NCBI GenBank assembly: GCA_037783545.1
Contig: JBBELK010000818.1
Location: 62,001-126,000, forward strand
Origin: Henricia sp. BOLD:AAB3569
Taxonomy: Eukaryota; Echinodermata; Asteroidea; Spinulosida; Echinasteridae
Direction of reading: 5' to 3'
Length of the DNA stretch: 64,000 nt
This document shows positions 21,807-33,100 of this stretch, piece by piece (positions within the stretch are counted from its first letter, which is position 1; each line of letters opens with the position of its first letter). The notes under the pieces are model-generated. The model was not told where the DNA came from and searched no databases. It saw only the letters and a program-made list of their open reading frames with translations. Position numbers and translations under genes: made by a program.

Positions 21807-24800
21807 AAAGTTTAGAAAAAACTGGGTTGAGGCTTCCTGACTGCTCTCACGCAAACCGTGGCTGTCTGTACACACCTCTTTGGGGTACTCCTGAGTTGTG
21901 CGCATGCTCAGTCATTCGGACTGTCGTTAACGCACCGCAGTTTGGCTCGGCAATTTGGTCAAAGTGTGGTCCAAACGTCGGCAAATTTGGAGGTCGAAAA
22001 ATGTTCCGACGAACTTCAAATTTTGCATGCCCTAAACTCTCTATATTGCGCACTTGTCATAAAAAAATGACAGACTTTCGCCGGGAAATGGCAGAGAAAT
22101 TTCAAAGTTTAGAAAAAACTGGGTTGAGGCTTCCTGACTGCTCTCATGCAAACCGTGGCTGTCTGTACACACCTCTTTGGGGTACTCCTGAGTTGTGCGC
22201 ATGCTCAGTCATTCGGACTGTCGTTAACGCACCGCAGTTTGGCTCGGCAATTTGGTCAAAGTGTGGTCCAAACGTCGGCAAATTTGGAGGTCGAAAAATG
22301 TTCCGACGAACTTCAAATTTTGCATGCCCTAAACTCTCTATATTGCGCACTTGTCATAAAAAATTGACAGACTTTCGCCGGGAAATGGCAGAGAAATTTC
22401 AAAGTTTAGAAAAAACTGGGTTGAGGCTTCCTGACTGCTCTCACGCAAACCGTGGCTGTCTGTACACACCTCTTTGGGGTACTCCTGAGTTGTGCGCATG
22501 CTCAGTCATTCGGACTGTCGTTAACGCACCGCAGTTTGGCTCGGCAATTTGGTCAAAGTGTGGTCCAAACGTCGGCAAATTTGGAGGTCGAAAAATGTTC
22601 CGACGAACTTCAAATTTTGCATGCCCTAAACTCTCTATATTGCGCACTTGTCATAAAAAATTGACAGACTTTCGCCGGGAAATGGCAGAGAAATTTCAAA
22701 GTTTAGAAAAAACTGGGTTGAGGCTTCCTGACTGCTCTCACGCAAACCGTGGCTGTCTGTACACACCTCTTTGGGGTACTCCTGAGTTGTGCGCATGCTC
22801 AGTCATTCGGACTGTCGTTAACGCACCGCAGTTTGGCTCGGCAATTTGGTCAAAGTGTGGTCCAAACGTCGGCAAATTTGGAGGTCGAAAAATGTTCCGA
22901 CGAACTTCAAATTTTGCATGCCCTAAACTCTCTATATTGCGCACTTGTCATAAAAAATTGACAGACTTTCGCCGGGAAATGGCAGAGAAATTTCAAAGTT
23001 TAGAAAAAACTGGGTTGAGGCTTCCTGACTGCTCTCACGCAAACCGTGGCTGTCTGTACACACCTCTTTGGGGTACTCCCGAGTTGTGCGCATGCTCAGT
23101 CATTCGGACTGTCGTTAACGCATCGCAGTTTGGCTCGGCAATTTGGTCAAAGTGTGGTCCAAACGTCGGCAAATTTGGAGGTCGAAAAATGTTCCGACGA
23201 ACTTCAAATTTTGCATGCCCTAAACTCTCTATATTGCGCACTTGTCATAAAAAATTGACAGACTTTCGCAGGGAAATGGCAGAGAAATTTCAAAGTTTAG
23301 AAAAAACTGGGTTGAGGCTTCCTGACTGCTCTCACGCAAACCGTGGCTGTCTGTACACACCTCTTTGGGGTACTCCTGAGTTGTGCGCATGCTCAGTCAT
23401 TCGGACTGTCGTTAACGCACCGCAGTTTGGCTCGGCAATTTGGTCAAAGTGTGGTCCAAACGTCGGCAAATTTGGAGGTCGAAAAATGTTCCGACGAACT
23501 TCAAATTTTGCATGCCCTAAACTCTCTATATTGCGCACTTGTCATAAAAAATTGACAGACTTTCGCCGGGAAATGGCAGAGAAATTTCAAAGTTTAGAAA
23601 AAACTGGGTTGAGGCTTCCTGACTGCTCTCACGCAAACCGTGGCTGTCTGTACACACCTCTTTGGGGTACTCCTGAGTTGTGCGCATGCTCAGTCATTCG
23701 GACTGTCGTTAACGCACCGCAGTTTGGCTCGGCAATTTGGTCAAAGTGTGGTCCAAACGTCGGCAAATTTGGAGGTCGAAAAATGTTCCGACGAACTTCA
23801 AATTTTGCATGCCCTAAACTCTCTATATTGCGCACTTGTCATAAAAAATTGACAGACTTTCGCCGGGAAATGGCAGAGAAATTTCAAAGTTTAGAAAAAA
23901 CTGGGTTGAGGCTTCCTGACTGTACACACCTCTTTGGGGTACTCCTGAGTTGTGCGCATGCTCAGTCATTCGGACTGTCGTTAACGCACCGCAGTTTGGC
24001 TCGGCAATTTGGTCAAAGTGTGGTCCAAACGTCGGCAAATTTGGAGGTCGAAAAATGTTCCGACGAACTTCAAATTTTGCATGCCCTAAACTCTCTATAT
24101 TGCGCACTTGTCAAAAAAAATTGACAGACTTTCGCCGGGAAATGGCAGAGAAATTTCAAAGTTTAGAAAAAACTGGGTTGAGGCTTCCTGACTGCTCTCA
24201 CGCAAACCGTGGCTGTCTGTACACACCTCTTTGGGGTACTCCTGAGTTGTGCGCATGCTCAGTCATTCGGACTGTCGTTAACGCACCGCAGTTTGGCTCG
24301 GCAATTTGGTCAAAGTGTGGTCCAAACGTCGGCAAATTTGGAGGTCGAAAAATGTTCCGACGAACTTCAAATTTTGCATGCCCTAAACTCTCTATATTGC
24401 GCACTTGTCATAAAAAAATGACAGACTTTCGCCGGGAAATGGCAGAGAAATTTCAAAGTTTAGAAAAAACTGGGTTGAGGCTTCCTGACTGCTCTCATGC
24501 AAACCGTGGCTGTCTGTACACACCTCTTTGGGGTACTCCTGAGTTGTGCGCATGCTCAGTCATTCGGACTGTCGTTAACGCACCGCAGTTTGGCTCGGCA
24601 ATTTGGTCAAAGTGTGGTCCAAACGTCGGCAAATTTGGAGGTCGAAAAATGTTCCGACGAACTTCAAATTTTGCATGCCCTAAACTCTCTATATTGCGCA
24701 CTTGTCATAAAAAATTGACAGACTTTCGCCGGGAAATGGCAGAGAAATTTCAAAGTTTAGAAAAAACTGGGTTGAGGCTTCCTGACTGCTCTCACGCAAA

Positions 24801-27303
24801 CCGTGGCTGTCTGTACACACCTCTTTGGGGTACTCCTGAGTTGTGCGCATGCTCAGTCATTCGGACTGTCGTTAACGCACCGCAGTTTGGCTCGGCAATT
24901 TGGTCAAAGTGTGGTCCAAACGTCGGCAAATTTGGAGGTCGAAAAATGTTCCGACGAACTTCAAATTTTGCATGCCCTAAACTCTCTATATTGCGCACTT
25001 GTCATAAAAAATTGACAGACTTTCGCCGGGAAATGGCAGAGAAATTTCAAAGTTTAGAAAAAACTGGGTTGAGGCTTCCTGACTGCTCTCACGCAAACCG
25101 TGGCTGTCTGTACACACCTCTTTGGGGTACTCCTGAGTTGTGCGCATGCTCAGTCATTCGGACTGTCGTTAACGCACCGCAGTTTGGCTCGGCAATTTGG
25201 TCAAAGTGTGGTCCAAACGTCGGCAAATTTGGAGGTCGAAAAATGTTCCGACGAACTTCAAATTTTGCATGCCCTAAACTCTCTATATTGCGCACTTGTC
25301 ATAAAAAATTGACAGACTTTCGCCGGGAAATGGCAGAGAAATTTCAAAGTTTAGAAAAAACTGGGTTGAGGCTTCCTGACTGTACACACCTCTTTGGGGT
25401 ACTCCTGAGTTGTGCGCATGCTCAGTCATTCGGACTGTCGTTAACGCACCGCAGTTTGGCTCGGCAATTTGGTCAAAGTGTGGTCCAAACGTCGGCAAAT
25501 TTGGAGGTCGAAAAATGTTCCGACGAACTTCAAATTTTGCATGCCCTAAACTCTCTATATTGCGCACTTGTCATAAAAAATTGACAGACTTTCGCCGGGA
25601 AATGGCAGAGAAATTTCAAAGTTTAGAAAAAACTGGGTTGAGGCTTCCTGACTGCTCTCACGCAAACCGTGGCTGTCTGTACACACCTCTTTGGGGTACT
25701 CCTGAGTTGTGCGCATGCTCAGTCATTCGGACTGTCGTTAACGCACCGCAGTTTGGCTCGGCAATTTGGTCAAAGTGTGGTCCAAACGTCGGCAAATTTG
25801 GAGGTCGAAAAATGTTCCGACGAACTTCAAATTTTGCATGCCCTAAACTCTCTATATTGCGCACTTGTCATAAAAAAATGACAGACTTTCGCCGGGAAAT
25901 GGCAGAGAAATTTCAAAGTTTAGAAAAAAACTGGATTGAGGCTTCCTGACTGCTCTCATGCAAACCGTGGCTGTCTGTACACACGTCTTTGGGGTACTCC
26001 TGAGTTGTGCGCATGCTCAGTCATTCGGACTGTCGTTAACGCACCGCAGTTTGGCTCGGCAATTTGGTCAAAGTGTGGTCCAAACGTCGGCAAATTTGGA
26101 GGTCGAAAAATGTTCCAACGAACTTCAAATTTTGCATGCCCTAAACTCTCTATATTGCGCACTTGTCATAAAAAATTGACAGACTTTCGCCGGGAAATGG
26201 CAGAGAAATTTCAAAGTTTAGAAAAAACTGGGTTGAGGCTTCCTGACTGCTCTCACGCAAACCGTGGCTGTCTGTACACACCTCTTTGGGGTACTCCTGA
26301 GTTGTGCGCATGCTCAGTCATTCGGACTGTCGTTAACGCACCGCAGTTTGGCTCGGCAATTTGGTCAAAGTGTGGTCCAAACGTCGGCAAATTTGGAGGT
26401 CGAAAAATGTTCCGACGAACTTCAAATTTTGCATGACCTAAACTCTCTATATTGCGCACTTGTCATAAAAAATTGACAGACTTTCGCCGGGAAATGGCAG
26501 AGAAATTTCAAAGTTTAGAAAAAACTGGGTTGAGGCTTCCTGACTGTACACACCTCTTTGGGGTACTCCTGAGTTGTGCGCATGCTCAGTCATTCGGACT
26601 GTCGTTAACGCACCGCAGTTTGGCTCGGCAATTTGGTCAAAGTGTGGTCCAAACGTCGGCAAATTTGGAGGTCGAAAAATGTTCCGACGAACTTCAAATT
26701 TTGCATGCCCTAATCTCTCTATATTGCGCACTTGTCAAAAAAAATTGACAGACTTTCGCCGGGAAATGGCAGAGAAATTTCAAAGTTTAGAAAAAACTGG
26801 GTTGAGGCTTCCTGACTGCTCTCACGCAAACCGTGGCTGTCTGTACACACCTCTTTGGGGTACTCCTGAGTTGTGCGCATGCTCAGTCATTCGGACTGTC
26901 GTTAACGCACCGCAGTTTGGCTCGGCAATTTGGTCAAAGTGTGGTCCAAACGTCGGCAAATTTGGAGGTCGAAAAATGTTCCGACGAACTTCAAATTTTG
27001 CATGCCCTAAACTCTCTATATTGCGCACTTGTCATAAAAAATTGACAGACTTTCGCCGGGAAATGGCAGAGAAATTTCAAAGTTTAGAAAAAACTGGGTT
27101 GAGGCTTCCTGACTGCTCTCACGCAAACCGTGGCTGTCTGTACACACCTCTTTGGGGTACTCCTGAGTTGTGCGCATGCTCAGTCATTCGGACTGTCGTT
27201 AACGCACCGCAGTTTGGCTCGGCAATTTGGTCAAAGTGTGGTCCAAACGTCGGCAAATTTGGAGGTCGAAAAATGTTCCGACGAACTTCAAATTTTGCAT
27301 GCC

Positions 27304-27307
27304 CTAA
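27304..27307 (+). repeat. Left target-site duplication of the LINE (CTAA)
   Basis: Uninterrupted satellite reads GCCCTAAACTCTC. The left flank ends GCC-CTAA and the right flank restarts CTAA-ACTCTC. The spacing of the short monomers on either side (3693 bp) equals 866 bp of satellite plus 2823 bp of LINE plus 4 bp, which supports a 4-bp duplication. The exact left limit is blurred because the LINE tail itself is a TAA repeat. Confidence 0.72.
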
Positions 27308-27325
27308 TAATAATAATAATAATAA
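27308..27325 (-). repeat. LINE 3'-terminal (TTA)6 tail
   Basis: There are six TAA units on the plus strand (TTA on the element's strand). A seventh adjoining TAA at 27305-27307 belongs to the target sequence. Short microsatellite tails of this type replace poly(A) in L2 and CR1 elements and mark where reverse transcription began. Confidence 0.85.
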
Positions 27326-27463
27326 AACCGTGTTTTTATAGCGCCTTACGAAACACCTCAAAGCGCTTTACAGTGTATGTACATTTATAAAAATTCATAG
27401 CGATAAAGATAGTCATGATCATGATCATGAAATGGCAAGTTAGCTTTTAGAACAGTTTACTTA
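27326..27463 (-). other. LINE 3' untranslated region with GCGC hairpin
   Basis: This is the non-coding stretch between the ORF2 stop and the TTA tail. On the element's strand AAAGCGCTTT (27360-27369) is followed by AAGGCGC (27341-27347), which can pair as a short stem. Conserved 3' hairpins of this kind serve as the recognition site for the element's own reverse transcriptase in L2-like LINEs. A CATGATCATGATCATGA run lies at about 27414-27430 and looks like simple-sequence noise. Confidence 0.7.
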
Positions 27464-30130
27464 TTAGTTCTCTGATTGGTTGAAAAGATGTGTCTTAAGC
27501 ATTGATTTGAAGCGACCAACAGATTCAGCAGCACGGATGGCGGATGGTAGTTGGTTCCACAGCTTGGGTGCCGCGGAGGAGAAAGCGCGATCTCCATAAC
27601 TAGCTGTTTTGATGGCTCTAGTAGATGGAGGCTGCAGCAGAATGCCTTCGGTGGTCGATGATCGCAGGCTTCTCCCGGGACGATAAATTGTCAGAATATC
27701 GACAATATAGCCAGGCGCGAATCCATTGATCGCTTTAAATGTTAGCAGAAGAATCTTAAACACGATTCGCTTGCGAATGGGCAACCAATGTAATTGCCGC
27801 AAAACAGGTTTGATGTGCACACGACCCTTGATACCTGTGACTAGCCTTGCAGCCGCGTTTTGGACTCTTTGTAATCTGTCAAGTTCAGTTTGAGGGAGTC
27901 CAAAAAGCAGACTGTTGCAGGAATCCAGCCTCGAACTTACAAATGCGTGGACTAGCTTTTCTGCAGTCTCGTGGTCAAGGTATGGTCTAAGCTTGCCAAG
28001 GCTATGCAGTGCAAAAGATGCACGTTGGCAAACACTGTTCACATGTTGTTTCATAGTGATGTGCTCATCGATGACGACACCCAGATCACGTGCAGATGTT
28101 GACGGCACAATGACATCTCTACCGACACGAAGAGATGGAGCTTGGGTTGGAGGAATAAACCGCGAGGTCAGATTTAAGATCTCCGTCTTACTATCGTTCA
28201 GTTTCAGCTGATTGATTGACATCCAGCTCTTTATGTCCGCTATGCAATTTTCAATCTGCAGAACAGCAGCATTTATTTCGTTGTTGTTGAAACAGAAGTA
28301 GATCTGACTGTCGTCCGCATAGATCATACATTCCAGGCCGTGTGCTTTAATTATGTCCTCGATTGGTGCAGAGTAGTAGGAGAAAGCCAAAGGCCCGAAG
28401 ACGGATCCCTGTGGAACGCCACAATGAACACGCTTCCAGTCTGATTTTACTCCATTTATGACAACACACTGTTCGCGATCATGGAAATAAGATTTCATCC
28501 AGCATAAAGCAGTGCCAGTAATGCCGAACCGATCCTGAAGTCGTCGGAGCAACACTTCATGATCCAGCGTATCAAATGCTGCCGACAGGTCTAATAGCAC
28601 GACGATAACTCGGCGGTGATTATCGACAGCTCGTAAGATATCGTTGGTAATACGGACAAGTGCTGTCTCCGTGCTGTGGAGCTTACGATATGCCGATTGA
28701 TGGCTTGCATTAAGGTCGTTATCTCCGACATAATCCTGGATCTGATTACTTGCTGCGCGTTCAATTGTCTTGAACAGAAACGGCAGATGAGAGATCGGAC
28801 GATAGTTCTTGAGCACGTCTTGATCAGCATTAGTTTTCTTGATTAGTGGAGTAACAAGTGCACGCTTCATGCTCGATGGAATAAGACCTTCTGAGAGCGA
28901 CGTGTTTATTATCCTGGTGATTGTGGGAAGGAGTGCGTCGAGGATCTCTGTCTTCGCTAGAATCCGAGTTGGAATGGGGTCCAGAGCACAAGTTGTCTTG
29001 GAGGAGGTCAGGATGATCTTACGTACCCATTCACTGTCAACTTGATCAAATGTGCTGAATGTAGAGTCACATGATTCGTGGATTTCAACTGACATTGATG
29101 GTGCCTCACAATCAGCTAAATCTTCGCGTATTTTCTGGATCTTTGAGTCAAAGAAATGATGAAAATCTGCAGTCAGCGATTTCAGCGAGTCGTGCGAGGG
29201 GAGTGACTTTGTTGCTTTGACAGCTGAAAGTTTCTCAACCATTCGAAACAGTTGTTTTTGATTGCATCCAACAAACTTTGATTTATAATGGTCTAACTTT
29301 GCTCGATGTAATGTCTTGTGATAATTGTCACAATGCTCCTGAAAAATGTCTTTATCGATCTGCAGACCCGATTTAATCATTTTTCGTTCCAGTTGACGAT
29401 TCTTTCTCTTCTCATTGCGGAGGCTGTCACTGTACCATGGAGCATGAGGACGAAGCGAGATTTGGTGTTCAACTTCAGGGGCATGTTTATCCATGAGCTT
29501 GCGTAAAGCGGTGTCGTATCTCTCAATTAAGGAAGCAAGATCACCCGTGCCCTCACTCAGATCAGAGGAAAGGATGTCCTTACTGAGATCGTTCAGATTA
29601 ATGCCTTGAAGTTTACGGAACTTCACAGTCTGTTTGCAAGGATTAGGGCGCGAAACATTGAGATAACATTTGACAGCATGATGATCTGATTTTAATCCAT
29701 GAATAACCGACGGTTTAACAACCAGATCTTCACAAACCCGCGAGATGATCACGTCTAACGTGTGGCCATGCTTGTGAGTGCTCTGAGTAATATGTTGTTT
29801 TAATCCAGCGGAGGATAAAATGTCATGCATTCTTCTCGCATCGTGGTCATCTGCTGTATCCAGATGAATGTTGAGGTCGCCTGCTATGAGACATCTCCCA
29901 GGATAAACGGAGACAGATTCAGTCAATGATGAAAAATCGGCGAAGAACTGAGACATGGTGACAGGGTTCTTCTTGGAACGAGGAGGGCGGTATATAATTA
30001 CCAATCTAAAGGAAGATTGATTTGACGACGTAAAGAAAATATCCACAAATTCAAAAGAATCCGAGTCAGATGTTTCATTAGTCTTGACTGCAAACTCCTT
30101 ACGGTAGATTATGCAGATGCCGCCGCCTCT
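27464..30130 (-). CDS. LINE ORF2 fragment: endonuclease C-terminal part and reverse transcriptase (5' partial)
   Basis: The frame is open from the truncation point at 30130 to a TAA at 27464-27466, giving 888 residues; a second TAA follows directly. The apparent start at 30046 is a GTG inside the frame and is not a real start, because the 28 codons upstream continue the endonuclease domain with RGGGICIIYR. Counted from the truncation, endonuclease motifs are YRPP at about 47-50, GDLNIHLD at 84-91 and SDHHAV at 148-153. The reverse transcriptase shows NYRPIS at 442-447, the motif A aspartate in LLDLSAAFD (D514), GVPQGS at 571-576 and the catalytic YADD at 604-607. The C-terminal region has RVQNAAARLV and HWLPIRKR (about 781-788), typical of CR1/L2 elements. 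The protein would nick chromosomal DNA and copy the element's RNA. The N-terminal endonuclease residues are missing, so this copy cannot be fully functional. There are no internal stops or frameshifts. Confidence 0.93.
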   Translation of the reverse strand, partial: RGGGICIIYRKEFAVKTNETSDSDSFEFVDIFFTSSNQSSFRLVIIYRPPRSKKNPVTMSQFFADFSSLTESVSVYPGRCLIAGDLNIHLDTADDHDARRMHDILSSAGLKQHITQSTHKHGHTLDVIISRVCEDLVVKPSVIHGLKSDHHAVKCYLNVSRPNPCKQTVKFRKLQGINLNDLSKDILSSDLSEGTGDLASLIERYDTALRKLMDKHAPEVEHQISLRPHAPWYSDSLRNEKRKNRQLERKMIKSGLQIDKDIFQEHCDNYHKTLHRAKLDHYKSKFVGCNQKQLFRMVEKLSAVKATKSLPSHDSLKSLTADFHHFFDSKIQKIREDLADCEAPSMSVEIHESCDSTFSTFDQVDSEWVRKIILTSSKTTCALDPIPTRILAKTEILDALLPTITRIINTSLSEGLIPSSMKRALVTPLIKKTNADQDVLKNYRPISHLPFLFKTIERAASNQIQDYVGDNDLNASHQSAYRKLHSTETALVRITNDILRAVDNHRRVIVVLLDLSAAFDTLDHEVLLRRLQDRFGITGTALCWMKSYFHDREQCVVINGVKSDWKRVHCGVPQGSVFGPLAFSYYSAPIEDIIKAHGLECMIYADDSQIYFCFNNNEINAAVLQIENCIADIKSWMSINQLKLNDSKTEILNLTSRFIPPTQAPSLRVGRDVIVPSTSARDLGVVIDEHITMKQHVNSVCQRASFALHSLGKLRPYLDHETAEKLVHAFVSSRLDSCNSLLFGLPQTELDRLQRVQNAAARLVTGIKGRVHIKPVLRQLHWLPIRKRIVFKILLLTFKAINGFAPGYIVDILTIYRPGRSLRSSTTEGILLQPPSTRAIKTASYGDRAFSSAAPKLWNQLPSAIRAAESVGRFKSMLKTHLFNQSEN

Positions 30131-30134
30131 CTAA
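30131..30134 (+). repeat. Right target-site duplication of the LINE (CTAA)
   Basis: The satellite restarts here with CTAAACTCTC, repeating the four bases that end the left flank at 27304-27307. Confidence 0.72.
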
Positions 30135-33100
30135 ACTCTCTATATTGCGCACTTGTCATAAAAAATTGACAGACTTTCGCCGGGAAATGGCAGAGAAATT
30201 TCAAAGTTTAGAAAAAACTGGGTTGAGGGTTCCTGACTGTACACACCTCTTTGGGGTACTCCTGAGTTGTGCGCATGCTCAGTCATTCGGACTGTCGTTA
30301 ACGCACCGCAGTTTGGCTCGGCAATTTGGTCAAAGTGTGGTCCAAACGTCGGCAAATTTGGAGGTCGAAAAATGTTCCGACGAACTTCAAATTTTGCATG
30401 CCCTAAACTCTCTATATTGCGCACTTGTCAAAAAAAATTGACAGACTTTCGCCGGGAAATGGCAGAGAAATTTCAAAGTTTAGAAAAAACTGGGTTGAGG
30501 CTTCCTGACTGCTCTCACGCAAACCGTGGCTGTCTGTACACACCTCTTTGGGGTACTCCTGAGTTGTGCGCATGCTCAGTCATTCGGACTGTCGTTAACG
30601 CACCGCAGTTTGGCTCGGCAATTTGGTCAAAGTGTGGTCCAAACGTCGGCAAATTTGGAGGTCGAAAAATGTTCCGACGAACTTCAAATTTTGCATGCCC
30701 TAAACTCTCTATATTGCGCACTTGTCATAAAAAAATGACAGACTTTCGCCGGGAAATGGCAGAGAAATTTCAAAGTTTAGAAAAAACTGGGTTGAGGCTT
30801 CCTGACTGCTCTCATGCAAACCGTGGCTGTCTGTACACACCTCTTTGGGGTACTCCTGAGTTGTGCGCATGCTCAGTCATTCGGACTGTCGTTAACGCAC
30901 CGCAGTTTGGCTCGGCAATTTGGTCAAAGTGTGGTCCAAACGTCGGCAAATTTGGAGGTCGAAAAATGTTCCGACGAACTTCAAATTTTGCATGCCCTAA
31001 ACTCTCTATATTGCGCACTTGTCATAAAAAAATTGACAGACTTTCGCCGGGAAATGGCAGAGAAATTTCAAAGTTTAGAAAAAACTGGGTTGAGGCTTCC
31101 TGACTGCTCTCACGCAAACCGTGGCTGTCTGTACACACCTCTTTGGGGTACTCCTGAGTTGTGCGCATGCTCAGTCATTCGGACTGTCGTTAACGCACCG
31201 CAGTTTGGCTCGGCAATTTGGTCAAAGTGTGGTCCAAACGTCGGCAAATTTGGAGGTCGAAAAATGTTCCGACGAACTTCAAATTTTGCATGCCCTAAAC
31301 TCTCTATATTGCGCACTTGTCAAAAAAAATTGACAGACTTTCGCCGGGAAATGGCAGAGAAATTTCAAAGTTTAGAAAAAACTGGGTTGAGGCTTCCTGA
31401 CTGCTCTCACGCAAACCGTGGCTGTCTGTACACACCTCTTTGGGGTACTCCTGAGTTGTGCGCATGCTCAGTCATTCGGACTGTCGTTAACGCACCGCAG
31501 TTTGGCTCGGCAATTTGGTCAAAGTGTGGTCCAAACGTCGGCAAATTTGGAGGTCGAAAAATGTTCCGACGAACTTCAAATTTTGCATGCCCTAAACTCT
31601 CTATATTGCGCACTTGTCATAAAAAAATGACAGACTTTCGCCGGGAAATGGCAGAGAAATTTCAAAGTTTAGAAAAAACTGGGTTGAGGCTTCCTGACTG
31701 CTCTCATGCAAACCGTGGCTGTCTGTACACACCTCTTTGGGGTACTCCTGAGTTGTGCGCATGCTCAGTCATTCGGACTGTCGTTAACGCACCGCAGTTT
31801 GGCTCGGCAATTTGGTCAAAGTGTGGTCCAAACGTCGGCAAATTTGGAGGTCGAAAAATGTTCCGACGAACTTCAAATTTTGCATGCCCTAAACTCTCTA
31901 TATTGCGCACTTGTCATAAAAAATTGACAGACTTTCGCCGGGAAATGGCAGAGAAATTTCAAAGTTTAGAAAAAACTGGGTTGAGGCTTCCTGACTGCTC
32001 TCACGCAAACCGTGGCTGTCTGTACACACCTCTTTGGGGTACTCCTGAGTTGTGCGCATGCTCAGTCATTCGGACTGTCGTTAACGCACCGCAGTTTGGC
32101 TCGGCAATTTGGTCAAAGTGTGGTCCAAACGTCGGCAAATTTGGAGGTCGAAAAATGTTCCGACGAACTTCAAATTTTGCATGCCCTAAACTCTCTATAT
32201 TGCGCACTTGTCATAAAAAATTGACAGACTTTCGCCGGGAAATGGCAGAGAAATTTCAAAGTTTAGAAAAAACTGGGTTGAGGCTTCCTGACTGCTCTCA
32301 CGCAAACCGTGGCTGTCTGTACACACCTCTTTGGGGTACTCCTGAGTTATGCGCATGCTCAGTCATTCGGACTGTCGTTAACGCACCGCAGTTTGGCTCG
32401 GCAATTTGGTCAAAGTGTGGTCCAAACGTCGGCAAATTTGGAGGTCGAAAAATGTTCCGACGAACTTCAAATTTTGCATGCCCTAAACTCTCTATATTGC
32501 GCACTTGTCATAAAAAATTGACAGACTTTCGCCGGGAAATGGCAGAGAAATTTCAAAGTTTAGAAAAAACTGGGTTGAGGCTTCCTGACTGTACACACCT
32601 CTTTGGGGTACTCCTGAGTTGTGCGCATGCTCAGTCATTCGGACTGTCGTTAACGCACCGCAGTTTGGCTCGGCAATTTGGTCAAAGTGTGGTCCAAACG
32701 TCGGCAAATTTGGAGGTCGAAAAATGTTCCGACGAACTTCAAATTTTGCATGCCCTAAACTCTCTATATTGCGCACTTGTCATAAAAAATTGACAGACTT
32801 TCGCCGGGAAATGGCAGAGAAATTTCAAAGTTTAGAAAAAACTGGGTTGAGGCTTCCTGACTGCTCTCACGCAAACCGTGGCTGTCTGTACACACCTCTT
32901 TGGGGTACTCCTGAGTTGTGCGCATGCTCAGTCATTCGGACTGTCGTTAACGCACCGCAGTTTGGCTCGGCAATTTGGTCAAAGTGTGGTCCAAACGTCG
33001 GCAAATTTGGAGGTCGAAAAATGTTCCGACGAACTTCAAATTTTGCATGCCCTAAACTCTCTATATTGCGCACTTGTCATAAAAAAATGACAGACTTTCG

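Larger units (their letters stand above)
21535..27307 (+). repeat. Satellite block 4: higher-order repeats marked by short monomers
   Basis: Short monomers recur at intervals of 2351 bp (8 monomers), 1460 bp (5 monomers) and 1164 bp (4 monomers, one extra A). After each short copy with GTCAAAAAAAATTG there is usually a monomer ending CATAAAAAAATGAC and then one starting CTCTCATGC, so whole multi-monomer units were copied. Around 25.9 kb the array has GAAAAAAACTGGATT followed by TACACACGTCTT. The same pair is found at 33.1 kb, and TACACACGTCTT alone at 41.7 kb. The block is cut by the LINE after the sequence GCCCTAA. Confidence 0.94.
27308..30130 (-). mobile_element. 5'-truncated L2/CR1-type non-LTR retrotransposon
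   Basis: This is a 2823-bp insert on the minus strand. Its 3' end (left side) is a TTA-type microsatellite preceded by a GCGC-rich hairpin, a layout typical of L2-clade LINEs. The body is one open reading frame holding the C-terminal part of an endonuclease domain and a complete reverse transcriptase. The 5' end (right side) stops abruptly inside the endonuclease domain, as expected from incomplete target-primed reverse transcription. No ORF1 is present. The reading frame is undamaged, and the element is found only once in the array, so the insertion is probably young. Clade assignment rests on motifs and the 3' tail, not on a tree. Confidence 0.93.

Noticed and set aside
27414..27430. CATGATCATGATCATGA repeat in the LINE 3' region as a regulatory site
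   Set aside because: It is a short simple repeat within untranslated LINE sequence, with nothing to support a function.
28839..29045. Small plus-strand ORFs inside the LINE (also 27915-28211 and 29318-29506)
   Set aside because: They are antisense shadows of the reverse transcriptase frame.
27464..30046. An 860-residue LINE protein starting at 30046
   Set aside because: The first codon is GTG inside a longer open frame. The upstream 84 bases continue the endonuclease domain to the truncation point.
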